This document shows, piece after piece, positions 26,901-33,817 of a stretch of 64,000 nucleotides of DNA. The position numbers and the translations under genes were made by a program. The notes below the pieces were generated by a model, which worked only from the letters and a program-made list of their open reading frames with translations, was not told where the DNA came from and ran no database searches. The stretch's first letter is position 1, and each line of letters opens with the position of its first letter. Source of the DNA: Virgisporangium ochraceum (GTDB lineage: Bacteria; Actinomycetota; Actinomycetes; Mycobacteriales; Micromonosporaceae); NCBI RefSeq assembly GCF_016863655.1, contig NZ_BOPH01000023.1, positions 1 to 64,000 of the forward strand. Reading direction: 5' to 3'.

Positions 26901-27041
26901 CAGCAGCACGGCGAGCACCGAACGTTGCCGGCCCGGCCCGAGGTCGATCTCACGCCCGTCCACGGTCAACCGGACCGGGCCGAGGACGCGCCACAGCGTC
27001 TGACCTGCGCCGTCATCCCCCACAAACCAAGCCAACCGCAC
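23931..27041 (-). CDS. AfsR/SARP-family regulator with NB-ARC and TPR domains
   Basis: A 1036-residue STAND regulator. Residues 15-110 form the OmpR-type winged helix and 115-272 the bacterial transcriptional activation domain. NB-ARC follows from about 300, with P-loop GTAGVGKTAL (335-344) and LILLDNASS (Walker B). The C-terminal part (about 690-1030) holds many TPR units of the YALNGLGETAR type. Such proteins activate specialised metabolism after ATP and protein-protein signals. A 24-bp in-frame tandem repeat encodes DGGPGSAA twice at residues 132-147. The start is GTG 27041 or GTG 27023; the core strand begins only at residue 17. The target may include the adjacent phosphotransferase. Confidence 0.9.
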   Translation of the reverse strand: MRLAWFVGDDGAGQTLWRVLGPVRLTVDGREIDLGPGRQRSVLAVLLMTPGRTVPVQTLIDRVWDDRPPRSGTAAAPYVTRLRRVIDTAAPGADLGTLRFVDGGYRLDCDPDLVDLHRARRLAAEARAALDDGGPGSAADGGPGSAAGRAADLLGRALREWQSVALAGVPGSWATRMREALHGERLDLLALRAEADLRTGRHATVIDDLSGPVAEHPTAERIVVPLLLALVRAGRSTEALATYAQVRASIADELGTEPSARLRDLHVRILRDDPTLVPPGPPTADAPGRPGDSPAQLPADVPAFTGRDEELASLDAAAAAAGEHPTAVVISAVAGTAGVGKTALAVRWAHRVRARYPDGQLYVNLRGYDPDRPMTAADALTRFLTALGVPGQDIPLDVDDRAARYRTATADRRMLILLDNASSVEQVRPLLPGTASCTVVVTSRDSLAGLAALHGAHRVHLDLLAPGVALALLRRLVGRRVDDEPGAAAELAELCVRLPLALRVAAELAAARPSERLADLVAELTDQRQRLRLLDAGDDPRAAVRTVFSWSMRHLPAPAARTFALLGLHPGPDIDAHAAAALDGTDPDGAARALEQLARANLVHRTAPRRYGMHDLLRAYAASLATADGERAALDRLFDHYLANAAAAMDSLHPADANRRPRVDAPAPMPALADPDAARGWLDAERHNLVTVVAHAAAHGFPGHAIRLSATLYRYLGGGHHGDALTVYRHARDAARQTDDPAAEAQAEFGLGAIHGRLGDYDPAIDHLGRALVLFQKVGDGTGEARALGNLGMLEAHLGRYEPASDHIQRALAVFRRSGDEAGEALALTQLGHIARRLGRYEDGVDHHERALALFRRTANAAGEAEALNGLGAVEARLGRYASAMEHHRLALDRFRQVGERTGEGWAHDGLGTAHAGLGDRDRAAEHYHEALAVFRETGDREGEAYALNGLGETARAGGDPAAAVARHTDALAAATETGGADQYARAHTGLGDAYRALGDPDRARGHYERALARYTDLGGPEAADVRARLTGCAPS
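26601..26648 (-). repeat. 24-bp tandem repeat inside the AfsR gene
   Basis: Two 24-bp units with one mismatch, 26601-26624 and 26625-26648, encode DGGPGSAA twice within the linker of the activation domain. It is in frame and probably length-variable among strains. Confidence 0.8.
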
Positions 27042-27247
27042 CGGCCGGAACCGCGCAACGATCGAAACAATCGAAAAGCAAACGCCGCGCTATCGACGGT
27101 CGCCATAGTGTCACCGATCTTCGGACCGGCAAGCACACGGGGGCGGCGGCATGACTGAGACGGGGCGCGCGGGCCAGAGCGCCGATTTCTACGAGTTCAG
27201 CTTCCGCCGTGGCCACGTCCGCGGGCGGTCGGCCCGGACGTGGGCGG
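27042..27247 (+). other. Intergenic region with a doubtful small frame
   Basis: This region separates the AfsR gene from the convergently placed tail of the next gene. An ATG at 27151, after GGGGGCGGCGGC, opens a 74-codon frame (TETGRAGQSADFYEF) whose second half lies antisense to the neighbouring gene. The first 30 residues look natural and the rest is arginine-rich. It may be a gene remnant. Confidence 0.25.
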
Positions 27248-27832
27248 TCAGAGATCGGCGGCGTCGTCGTAGCGGCGGCGCAGGTCGGACATCTCCGACG
27301 GGGCGAGCGCCTCTTTCTGCGCCAGTTCCGAGTACTTGGCCGGGAACATCTGGCGCAGCCGGTCGATGTACATGACGTCGGCGGTCGCCTCGACCACCTG
27401 GATGCCCGGCGGGTCGGTCGACATGTCCAGGATGACGGGACCGGCGAGCTTCACCGCCACGTCCCACGGGCGCTTCGGCTCGGCCACCCCGCAGAGGTGG
27501 AAGCCGTAGACCGTCTTCACGTCGGCGAGCGCGGTGGCGCCCTCCGGCTCGAAGCCGTAGACGTGGACCCCGCAGATCACCGGTGGCTTCGCCTGCCCGT
27601 CACCCTGCAGCGGGTTGTGCCCACCGTGGTTGTGCTGCCCCGGGTCGGCCTTCTCCAGGGTGGTGCGCATCCGGCCCAGGATCTGGCTCCGCACGTCTCC
27701 GGCCCTCGTCGGCTCCGCGTCGGAACCGGCCGTGTTGACCAGAGCGACGGCGCCGACCGTCGCCATCAGGATCACCGCCGCCCACGCGAAGCGGTTGCGG
27801 AACAACCCCGTCACAGCTGCCCGGGACATCAT
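27248..27832 (-). CDS. Membrane-anchored hypothetical protein
   Basis: A 194-residue protein with an N-terminal transmembrane anchor (about 14-34, FAWAAVILMATVGAVALVN) and a soluble extracytoplasmic part. That part contains a His-rich loop (QHNHGGHN) and two Cys (VICGVHVYGFE and GFHLCGVAEP) that may form a disulfide. I do not recognise the family. It lies downstream of the LPMO gene on the same strand but is separated from it by a strong hairpin. Start ATG 27832 or 27829. Confidence 0.6.
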   Translation of the reverse strand: MMSRAAVTGLFRNRFAWAAVILMATVGAVALVNTAGSDAEPTRAGDVRSQILGRMRTTLEKADPGQHNHGGHNPLQGDGQAKPPVICGVHVYGFEPEGATALADVKTVYGFHLCGVAEPKRPWDVAVKLAGPVILDMSTDPPGIQVVEATADVMYIDRLRQMFPAKYSELAQKEALAPSEMSDLRRRYDDAADL

Positions 27833-27866
27833 GATCGCTTCTCACCTCGTCGTCGGGGGGAGCTCC

Positions 27867-27898
27867 GGCCCCGGAGCGTCGGCTGACGCTCCGGGGCC
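27867..27898 (-). terminator. Strong hairpin after the LPMO gene
   Basis: A perfect 14-bp stem (arms 27867-27880 and 27885-27898, GGCCCCGGAGCGTC) with a 4-base loop, 29 bases after the LPMO stop. A T-tract is absent, as is common in actinomycete terminators. Confidence 0.7.
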
Positions 27899-27910
27899 GC
27901 AGTGTTGCCG

Positions 27911-27934
27911 GTCGATCAGCTGGTCGATCAGCTG
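27911..27934 (-). repeat. 12-bp tandem duplication at the LPMO stop codon
   Basis: GTCGATCAGCTG occurs twice in a row and includes the TGA stop of the LPMO gene, so a second stop follows the first. Confidence 0.8.
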
Positions 27935-28608
27935 AAGGTCACGTCACTGCACCACATGTAGGCCTGGTCGAGGTGCGAGGCCTGCCAGATGATGAAGAGG
28001 ATGTGGTTGCCGGTGTAACCCGACGTCGAGACGTTGAACGAGATGTTCTGCGACGGTGCGTACCGCCCGGTCTGCGTGATGAAGTCGAGGTTGCCCCAGC
28101 CCAGACGCTGGGTCTGCGGGTTGAACCCCTGCTTGCTCACGTAGACCCGGAAGTAGTCGGCGCCGTGGCTGGCCTGGTCGTACAGCTGCACCGTGAAGTT
28201 GCGGCTGATGGGAGTGGTCTTCCAGGCACCGAGGTTGTTCAGGCTGTTGTTCCGCGACAGGTTGTTGCTGCACAGCGTCCCGTCGGGGGTACGGGCCTGG
28301 AACTGGGCACCGAGGCCGTCCCGCAGCGCGCTCATCCAGTTCCACATGGTGTCGGGGTTGGCCTGGAAGGCCTGCCAGCACATGGGGTCCTGCGTCTGCA
28401 TGGCCGGGTTCATGTGCTGGCTGCCCCAGGTCTTCCAGCACTGGTAGGCGCGGGTCTGCGGGTTGATGATCGTGCCGTGGGCCTGGGCGGGGGCGACCCA
28501 CGTCAGGATGCTGGCCATCGTGGCGAGCAGCACGACGAGTGCGGCGGCGGGCTTGCGGACAGCGGAGCGGGATCGCCGTCCGTCTAGGTCAGAATCGTGT
28601 GGACGCAC
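27928..28608 (-). CDS. Lytic polysaccharide monooxygenase, AA10 family
   Basis: A 226-residue copper enzyme that oxidatively cleaves crystalline polysaccharide. The signal peptide (residues 1-43, ending APAQA) exposes His44 as the mature N terminus (HGTIINPQTRAYQCW), the first half of the copper histidine brace. The second His lies in DQASHGADYFRVY. The axial Phe region is HILFIIWQ. The pattern CW, MCWQA, GTLCSNN and YMWCSDVTFS resembles the cellulose-active Streptomyces branch rather than chitin-active CBP21 types. GTG 28608 with GGAGG 6 bases upstream was chosen because a longer frame to 28668 would put the operator inside the coding region. A CebR box precedes it. Confidence 0.92.
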   Translation of the reverse strand: MRPHDSDLDGRRSRSAVRKPAAALVVLLATMASILTWVAPAQAHGTIINPQTRAYQCWKTWGSQHMNPAMQTQDPMCWQAFQANPDTMWNWMSALRDGLGAQFQARTPDGTLCSNNLSRNNSLNNLGAWKTTPISRNFTVQLYDQASHGADYFRVYVSKQGFNPQTQRLGWGNLDFITQTGRYAPSQNISFNVSTSGYTGNHILFIIWQASHLDQAYMWCSDVTFS

Positions 28609-28640
28609 GTACGTCCTCCATTCATCGGCGTACTGTGGGG

Positions 28641-28656
28641 GTGGGAGCGCTCCCAC
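28641..28656. promoter_or_regulatory. Perfect CebR-type operator
   Basis: GTGGGAGCGCTCCCAC contains the exact 14-bp palindrome TGGGAGCGCTCCCA known as the CebR (cellobiose repressor) box of streptomycetes. It lies 33 bases upstream of the LPMO start codon, the position expected for repression lifted by cello-oligosaccharides. Confidence 0.85.
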
Positions 28657-28832
28657 TGAGCATTGCATCTCAATGCCCTCATATCAACCGAGGTCTATGG
28701 ATTTCGTGCCGCCCGAGCGCCCTGCCTCCCCGAAACAGCGGCCATGAGCAGGGAAGACGGCCAAATGCGCCAATCTGGAACCGTTCGAAACCGTGGGAAC
28801 ATCCACCGGGCCCGATATGGAAGTCTGTCACC

Positions 28833-29582
28833 GTGACGGAGCCGGTGCCAGGGGACGCGTTCGGAGATCTGCTGCGACACTGCTGGGCCGGCGGCGGCAC
28901 GCCGGGCCGGTCGATCGAGATCGTCGAGCGCGACGACGGGTTCATCGGCGCCGGCGACGCCGCCCGCTACTTCGGCGGCGCCGACTCGTGGTCGCCGCGG
29001 GAGGCCGCGGTCCTCCCGCACGCGCGGGGACGGATCCTCGACGTCGGCTGCGGCGCCGGCCGGCTCATGGCCACCCTCCGCGAACGGGGCCTGGAGCCGG
29101 AGGGCATCGACCTCTCGCCGGGAGCGGTGCAGGTGTGCCGCGAGCGCGGGCTGACCGCCTCCGTCGGAAGCATCGACCACCCACCCGCCGGCCCGTTCGA
29201 CACGTTCATGCTGTTCGGCAGCAACCTGTCCCTGCTCGGGTCGCCCACCCTGGCCCCCGCCCGGCTGGCGGCGCTCGCGGCCGTGGCGGCACCGGAGGCG
29301 CGGATCCTCGGCTCGTCCACCGACCCCTACCGCACGGCCGACCCGGTCCACACCGCCTACCACGCCAGCAACCGCGACCGGGGCCTGCCCGGCGGACGGC
29401 TGCGCCTGCGCGTGCGCCACGCCGACCGGGCGACCGACTGGTTCGAGTACTGGCTGCTCAGCGTCGCCGAACTGGAGGGCGTGCTGCGCGGGTCACCGTG
29501 GCGGCTCGACACCGTGGAACGGAGCGACGACGAACCGGTCTACGCGGTCGTGCTCACGTTGATTCACCCACAGCTTATATAA
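28833..29582 (+). CDS. SAM-dependent methyltransferase
   Basis: A 249-residue class I methyltransferase with motif I ILDVGCGAGRL, motif II EGIDLSPGAV and a following FDTFMLFGSNLSLLGS strand. The family is the small-molecule type; the substrate is unknown. GTG 28833 was chosen because the protein core starts soon after; a longer frame upstream would cross the LPMO promoter and CebR box. The stop lies inside an AT-rich palindrome CTTATATAAG (29574-29583). Confidence 0.82.
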   Translation: MTEPVPGDAFGDLLRHCWAGGGTPGRSIEIVERDDGFIGAGDAARYFGGADSWSPREAAVLPHARGRILDVGCGAGRLMATLRERGLEPEGIDLSPGAVQVCRERGLTASVGSIDHPPAGPFDTFMLFGSNLSLLGSPTLAPARLAALAAVAAPEARILGSSTDPYRTADPVHTAYHASNRDRGLPGGRLRLRVRHADRATDWFEYWLLSVAELEGVLRGSPWRLDTVERSDDEPVYAVVLTLIHPQLI

Positions 29583-29614
29583 GCGCGAACTGAACAATGA
29601 TGTAGGGTCGGCGG

Positions 29615-30280
29615 GTGACCGACGCGACGGTGTCCGACCTCATGGCCGAGCTCGCCACGCTCGACGACCCGAAGGTGCGGGCGGCCAACGGGAGACGCGG
29701 CGACGACCACGGCGTCAACCTGACCCGGCTGCGCGCGGTCGCCAAACGCCTGAAGACCCAGCAGGACCTGGCGCGCGGGCTCTGGGAGACCGGCGACACC
29801 GCGGCCCGCCTGCTGGCGCTGCTGATCTGCCGCCCGAAGGCGTTCGAGCGCGCCGACCTCGACGCGATGCTGCGCGCGGCCCGCTCCCCCAAGGTCCACG
29901 ACTGGCTCGTGAACTACGTGGTGAAGAAGAGCCCGCACGCCGAAAGTCTGCGCCTGGCCTGGCTGGCCGACCACGATCCGGTGGTCGCGAGCGCCGGCTG
30001 GGCCCTGACCGTCGAGCGCGTCGCGAAGAGCCCGGAGGGCCTCGACCTGGCCGGGCTGCTCGACGTCATCGAGGCCGACCTGAAGGACGCGCCCGACCGC
30101 CTGCAGTGGGCGATGAACCACTGCCTGGCCCAGATCGGCATCGACCACCCCGGTTCACGCGCCCGCGCGGTCGACATCGGCGAACGCCTGGAGGTTCTGA
30201 AGGACCACCCCACACCGCCCGGCTGCACGTCGCCGTTCGCGCCGGTCTGGATCGCGGAGATGGTGCGCCGCCAGGCGTGA
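29615..30280 (+). CDS. DNA alkylation repair protein, AlkD-like HEAT-repeat family
   Basis: A 221-residue all-helical protein built of HEAT-like repeats, as in AlkC/AlkD DNA glycosylases that remove N3/N7-alkylpurines. Recognisable segments are GVNLTRLRAVAKRLK, LARGLWETGDTAARLLALLI, DWLVNYVVKKSP and DHDPVVASAGWAL, matching the PF08713 family. Members with this length often lack a proven glycosylase activity. Starts with GTG 29615; a TAGGGT element sits 7 bases upstream of the start codon, consistent with a leaderless transcript. Confidence 0.85.
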   Translation: MTDATVSDLMAELATLDDPKVRAANGRRGDDHGVNLTRLRAVAKRLKTQQDLARGLWETGDTAARLLALLICRPKAFERADLDAMLRAARSPKVHDWLVNYVVKKSPHAESLRLAWLADHDPVVASAGWALTVERVAKSPEGLDLAGLLDVIEADLKDAPDRLQWAMNHCLAQIGIDHPGSRARAVDIGERLEVLKDHPTPPGCTSPFAPVWIAEMVRRQA

Positions 30281-30316
30281 CGGGTACGCCCTCGCGGACC
30301 GGGTAGACCGTACGTT

Positions 30317-30952
30317 GTGACGTTCGCCGACCGGGCGGAGGCGGGACGCGCGCTCGCGCGCCGCGTCGCCGCGCTGTCCCTGGAAGACCGGAGGGGGCCG
30401 CTCGTGCTGGCGCTCCCGCGCGGCGGCGTGCCGGTCGCGGTCCCGGTCGTCGCGGAGACCGGCGGGGAGCTCGACGTGGTCATCGCCCGCAAGATCGGGG
30501 CACCGGGGCAGCCGGAGCTGGGCATCGGGGCGTTGGCCGAGGACGGGCCGCCACTGGTCGACCGCGCCGCGATGGCCCACCTCGGCGTCACCGACGACGA
30601 CCTCGCCCCGGTCGTCGGGCGCGAGCGGGCCGAGCTCGCCCGGCGGACCCGCCTCTACCGGGGTGACCGGCCGGCGCCGCGGGTCACCGGCCGCGCCGTG
30701 GTCGTGGTCGACGACGGGCTCGCCACCGGGGTCACCGCGGTCGCCGCGCTGCGGTGGGTGCGGGCCGGCGGCCCGTCCCGGCTGGTCATGGCCGTGCCGG
30801 TCGGCTCGCGGCCGGCGTGCGCCGCGGTGGCGCGGGTCGCCGACGACGTGGTCTGCCTCCGCACGCCCAGGCGGTTCCGGGCGGTGGGCCGCTGGTACCA
30901 CGACTTCTCCCAGCTCACCGACGCCGACGTGGTCCGCGCGCTGGCCGGCTGA
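30317..30952 (+). CDS. Phosphoribosyltransferase family protein
   Basis: A 211-residue type I PRTase-fold protein with the PRPP loop VVVVDDGLATGVTA and the N-terminal LVLALPRGGVPVA. The C-terminal segment ends WYHDFSQLTDADV, a hallmark of the actinobacterial group that is often found with dormancy genes; base specificity is unknown. GTG 30317 is the start, with no strong ribosome binding site. It follows the AlkD-like gene closely on the same strand. Confidence 0.88.
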   Translation: MTFADRAEAGRALARRVAALSLEDRRGPLVLALPRGGVPVAVPVVAETGGELDVVIARKIGAPGQPELGIGALAEDGPPLVDRAAMAHLGVTDDDLAPVVGRERAELARRTRLYRGDRPAPRVTGRAVVVVDDGLATGVTAVAALRWVRAGGPSRLVMAVPVGSRPACAAVARVADDVVCLRTPRRFRAVGRWYHDFSQLTDADVVRALAG

Positions 30953-31061
30953 CCGGTGTGCCGGTTTTGCGCCAGCCGGCATCGGGTAGCCCGTGAGTGC
31001 AGTCAATGAACAGCCCTGTCGATGCACCTCGGGGCTTCCCCTGGATACGAAGGACATTCTC

Positions 31062-31736
31062 ATGCGTCGTCGCATCATCATGGCCATCGGCGCCGCCGCC
31101 GGTCTCGGGCTCGCCCTCACCGGGTGCGCCGAGGGCGGCACGCCCGGCGCGACCCCCAGCGGGTCCCCCGCGGGAAGCGGCTCGGCCTCGGCCGGCGGCC
31201 CGGTCGCGTCCTGCGTCGTCGGCTCGTGGCGCTCGACCGCGCTCACCGCCGACGCCGCCTCGCGGCGCAACAACGTCAGCGCGCAGCTCACCGGCGGCGC
31301 CGGGATCGGTGTGCGGATCGCCCAGAACGGCGCCACGAACATCGACTTCTCCAGCATGGAGCCGGTCAACTTCAGCGCGAAGGTCGCCGGTGCCGACGTC
31401 CGCGGGAAGTTCACGTACGCGGGCACCGCCTCGGGTCAGATCAGCACCGGTGCGGCGCCGGCCGGCACGTCCGCCACCCCGGCACCGAGCGGCTCCTGGG
31501 CGCCGGTCGGCGACCTGAACTGGGAGGCGACCCGGCTGACGCTCGACCTCACCCAGCCGGTGCAGGCGCGTCCGTTCGACAACACCCCGATCGGCCGGTA
31601 CGTCGGTTCGGAGACCGGCAACGCGGTCGACATCGACCCGTTCTTCGACCAGGGCACCTACACCTGCAGCGGCGACACCCTGACCATCACGCCGGACAAG
31701 GAAGCCGACATCCCCTGGACCCTCAAGCGCACGTAG
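31062..31736 (+). CDS. Hypothetical lipoprotein
   Basis: A 224-residue exported protein. Residues 1-22 form a lipoprotein signal peptide with lipobox LALTGC (Cys22), followed by a Ser/Gly/Thr-rich linker. The mature domain begins with ASCVVGSWRST and reads like a beta-barrel of lipocalin type, with two further Cys including TYTCSGDTLTI at the end. Function unknown. ATG 31062 has GAAGGA upstream. A strong hairpin terminator follows. Confidence 0.7.
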   Translation: MRRRIIMAIGAAAGLGLALTGCAEGGTPGATPSGSPAGSGSASAGGPVASCVVGSWRSTALTADAASRRNNVSAQLTGGAGIGVRIAQNGATNIDFSSMEPVNFSAKVAGADVRGKFTYAGTASGQISTGAAPAGTSATPAPSGSWAPVGDLNWEATRLTLDLTQPVQARPFDNTPIGRYVGSETGNAVDIDPFFDQGTYTCSGDTLTITPDKEADIPWTLKRT

Positions 31737-31754
31737 TCATCCACGGTCGCCGGA

Positions 31755-31788
31755 CACGTAGGAACATCATCCGGGAAGTTCCTACGTG
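31755..31788. terminator. Bidirectional hairpin terminator
   Basis: CACGTAGGAAC pairs perfectly with GTTCCTACGTG across a 12-base loop. It lies between the convergent lipoprotein and acyltransferase genes and probably ends both transcripts. Confidence 0.75.
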
Positions 31789-31800
31789 CCCGGTCGGCCC

Positions 31801-32331
31801 TCAACGGTCCAGGAACGCCAGCCGCGCGGTCTTGTGCGGCAGCACGACCCGGTCGCCGAACACGAAACCCAGGCGCCGCCAGCGTTTCAGGGCACGCTCG
31901 TTGCGGGCGTCGGGCTCCACGACGATCCGGGTGCGTCCCGGGTCCCGGAACACGAACCGCAGCAACGCATCCGCCACCGCGCCGGTGAACCCCGGAACGG
32001 GCGGCGACGCGGGCGCCAGGAACAGGTGGATGCCGAAGTCGCCGGGCCGCACCGGGTAGTACTCCCCGATCGGGTCGGCGTCGGGCTCGTAGGTCTGGAA
32101 GATGCCGACCGGGACGTCGTCGAGCCGCATCAGGTAGGCGTGGTGGGTGTCGAGGCTGTCGACGAAGCCGTAGACCTCGCGCACCTCGTCGAGCGTGTGG
32201 TCGGTCATGCCCCAGAACTCGGCCCGCGGTTCGGTGACCCAGCCGTGCACGAGGGGCGCGTCGGCCACCGGGTCGAGCCGGGTCAGCGTGAACCGGCCCA
32301 GACCGGCCAGGTCCTCGGAGTAGGCGGTCAT
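31801..32331 (-). CDS. Siderophore-type acyltransferase (IucB/DesC/MbtK-like GNAT)
   Basis: A 176-residue GNAT protein of the branch that N-acylates hydroxylamines in hydroxamate siderophore assembly. The family pattern is clear: LVHGWVTEPRAEFWGM, DTHHAYLMRLDDVPVG, the EYYPVRPGDFGIHLFLAP block, GFTGAVADALLRFVF and the CoA/adduct region RIVVEPDARNERA. It resembles DesC of desferrioxamine synthesis. Starts inside the stop of the upstream GNAT gene (ATGA) and shares its iron box. No siderophore synthetase or monooxygenase is near, so it may feed a pathway elsewhere. Confidence 0.82.
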   Translation of the reverse strand: MTAYSEDLAGLGRFTLTRLDPVADAPLVHGWVTEPRAEFWGMTDHTLDEVREVYGFVDSLDTHHAYLMRLDDVPVGIFQTYEPDADPIGEYYPVRPGDFGIHLFLAPASPPVPGFTGAVADALLRFVFRDPGRTRIVVEPDARNERALKRWRRLGFVFGDRVVLPHKTARLAFLDR

Positions 32332-32852
32332 CGCAGGTCACGCACCAGCATCCGGTGCGACCGCCAGCCCGGGAACGGCACCAGGTCGCCGACGTGCCGG
32401 AACCGCATCGCCTGCAACGCGCCCCACACGCGCGTGTTCGACTCGGCGACGGCCATCGACACCCGCTCCTCCGTCCGGCTCAGCAGCAGCTCGGTGATCA
32501 TGCGGATGCCCAGCCGGTGGCGCTGGTACCCGGGCAGCACGAACGCCTCGCAGAGCGCGAACGTGCGGCCCTCCCACTCCGTCGTCACGCCGGGCTCGCC
32601 GGCCGAGGCGAGGTCGCGCCACCACAGCGTCCCGGCGGGGAGCGGGCAGCCCATCATCGCGCCCGCCAGCTCGTCACCGACGTATCCGACGGCGGCCGCG
32701 AACCCGGGCGCCTCCGCGGTCCAGCGCAGGCGGTCCCCGACGCTCGGGTGGCGGTGGTCGGTGAGGTGGAGGTCGGCGGCGTGCACCGTGCGGTAGACCG
32801 CCTCGAGCCCGTCGAGGTCGACGGCCCGGGCCAGGACAACCGTGCTTTCCAT
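32328..32852 (-). CDS. GNAT-family N-acetyltransferase, first gene of an iron-regulated operon
   Basis: A 174-residue GNAT protein. The acetyl-CoA loop is in FVLPGYQRHRLGIRM, with the preceding strand TFALCEAF and AVAESNTRVWGALQAM after it. Substrate unknown, but the coupled IucB-like gene and the iron box suggest a role in siderophore tailoring or iron response. The ATG at 32852 is 20 bases from the iron box. A longer frame upstream would cross the operator and was rejected. Confidence 0.8.
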   Translation of the reverse strand: MESTVVLARAVDLDGLEAVYRTVHAADLHLTDHRHPSVGDRLRWTAEAPGFAAAVGYVGDELAGAMMGCPLPAGTLWWRDLASAGEPGVTTEWEGRTFALCEAFVLPGYQRHRLGIRMITELLLSRTEERVSMAVAESNTRVWGALQAMRFRHVGDLVPFPGWRSHRMLVRDLR

Positions 32853-32872
32853 CGGCCACCTTCGGTGCTTGG

Positions 32873-32891
32873 TTTGGTAAGCCTTACCTAA
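32873..32891. promoter_or_regulatory. Iron box (DmdR/IdeR-type)
   Basis: TTTGGTAAGCCTTACCTAA; on the minus strand TTAGGTAAGGCTTACCAAA agrees with the actinobacterial iron-box consensus TTAGGTTAGGCTAACCTAA at about 16 of 19 positions. It lies 21 bases upstream of the GNAT start codon, so iron-loaded repressor would block transcription. Confidence 0.8.
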
Positions 32892-32929
32892 GCAGAGGAG
32901 ACCGGCCCGAGGCAAGGCTGTCCATATAA

Positions 32930-32945
32930 CGGGAAAGTATTCCCG
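32930..32945. promoter_or_regulatory. Inverted repeat ahead of the methyltransferase gene
   Basis: CGGGAA and TTCCCG flank AGTA, and a further CGGGAA follows at 32951. A TACCGT element at 32964-32969 lies 6 bases before the ATG, typical of leaderless actinomycete promoters. Probable operator plus promoter. Confidence 0.4.
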
Positions 32946-32975
32946 GATTTCGGGAAGCGAACCTACCGTCCCCTC

Positions 32976-33779
32976 ATGGCTTCCGCTGTCTACACCCACG
33001 GCCACCACGAGTCCGTCCTGCGCTCGCACCGGTGGCGTACCGCCGAGAACTCCGCCGCCTACCTGCTGCCTCACCTGCGTCCGGGCCTGTCGCTGCTCGA
33101 CGTCGGCTGCGGGCCCGGCACGATCACGGCCGACCTCGCCGACCGCGTGGCGCCCGGGCGGGTCACGGCGGTCGAGGTCACCGCGTCGGCGCTGGACCTC
33201 GCCCGGGCCGAGATCGCGCGCCGCGGCCTGACCACCGTCGACTTCGCGGTGTCCGACGTGCACGCGCTCGACTTCCCCGACGACACGTTCGACGTGGTCC
33301 ACGCCCATCAGGTGCTGCAGCACGTGGCCGACCCGGTGCGGGCGCTGCGCGAGCTGCGCCGCGTGTGCCGTCCCGGTGGGGTGGTCGCCGTCCGCGACGC
33401 CGACTACGCCGGCTTCACGTGGTACCCGCGGCTGCCGGAGCTGGACGAGTGGATGGCGCTGTACCAGCGCACCGCCCGCGCCAACGGCGGCGAGCCCGAC
33501 GCCGGCCGGCGCCTGCTGGCCTGGGCCCACGCGGCCGGCTTCACCGATGTCACCCCGGGCGGCAGCGTGTGGTGCTACGCCTCGCCGGAGGACCGCCAGT
33601 GGTGGGGCGGCCTGTGGGCCGACCGGATCCTGAAGTCCGACCTGGCCCGCGTCGCGCTCGCGAGCGGCGACGCGACGGAGGCCGACCTGCGCCGCATCTC
33701 CGGGGCCTGGCGCACCTGGGCCGCCGACGACGACGGCTGGCTGACCATCCTCAACGGCGAGATCCTCGCGCGCGCCTGA
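32976..33779 (+). CDS. SAM-dependent methyltransferase (UbiE/COQ5-like)
   Basis: A 267-residue class I methyltransferase: motif I LLDVGCGPGTIT, motif II AVEVTASAL, DTFDVVHAHQVLQHVADP as motif III/post-II, and RPGGVVAVRDADYAG. UbiE-type enzymes methylate quinones, sterols or small metabolites. ATG 32976 has no Shine-Dalgarno but a close -10 element, so it is probably leaderless. It is divergent from the iron-box operon and convergent with the glycosyltransferase, so cluster membership is uncertain. Confidence 0.85.
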   Translation: MASAVYTHGHHESVLRSHRWRTAENSAAYLLPHLRPGLSLLDVGCGPGTITADLADRVAPGRVTAVEVTASALDLARAEIARRGLTTVDFAVSDVHALDFPDDTFDVVHAHQVLQHVADPVRALRELRRVCRPGGVVAVRDADYAGFTWYPRLPELDEWMALYQRTARANGGEPDAGRRLLAWAHAAGFTDVTPGGSVWCYASPEDRQWWGGLWADRILKSDLARVALASGDATEADLRRISGAWRTWAADDDGWLTILNGEILARA

Positions 33780-33817
33780 CCGCCGGCCCAGGGCGCGGGC
33801 GGCGGGCGCGGGCCGTG

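Noticed and set aside
27151-27375. 74-codon plus frame overlapping the hypothetical membrane-anchored gene
   Set aside because: The second half is antisense to a better-supported gene. Kept only as a possible remnant in the intergenic entry.
32976-33779. Methyltransferase as a member of the lipid-synthase operon
   Set aside because: It is convergent with the operon and has its own leaderless promoter, so membership is not shown. It may still act on the product.
33780-33817. CGGCCC/GGGCCG hairpin between the methyltransferase and glycosyltransferase genes
   Set aside because: A 6-bp stem with a 20-base loop is expected by chance at this GC content.
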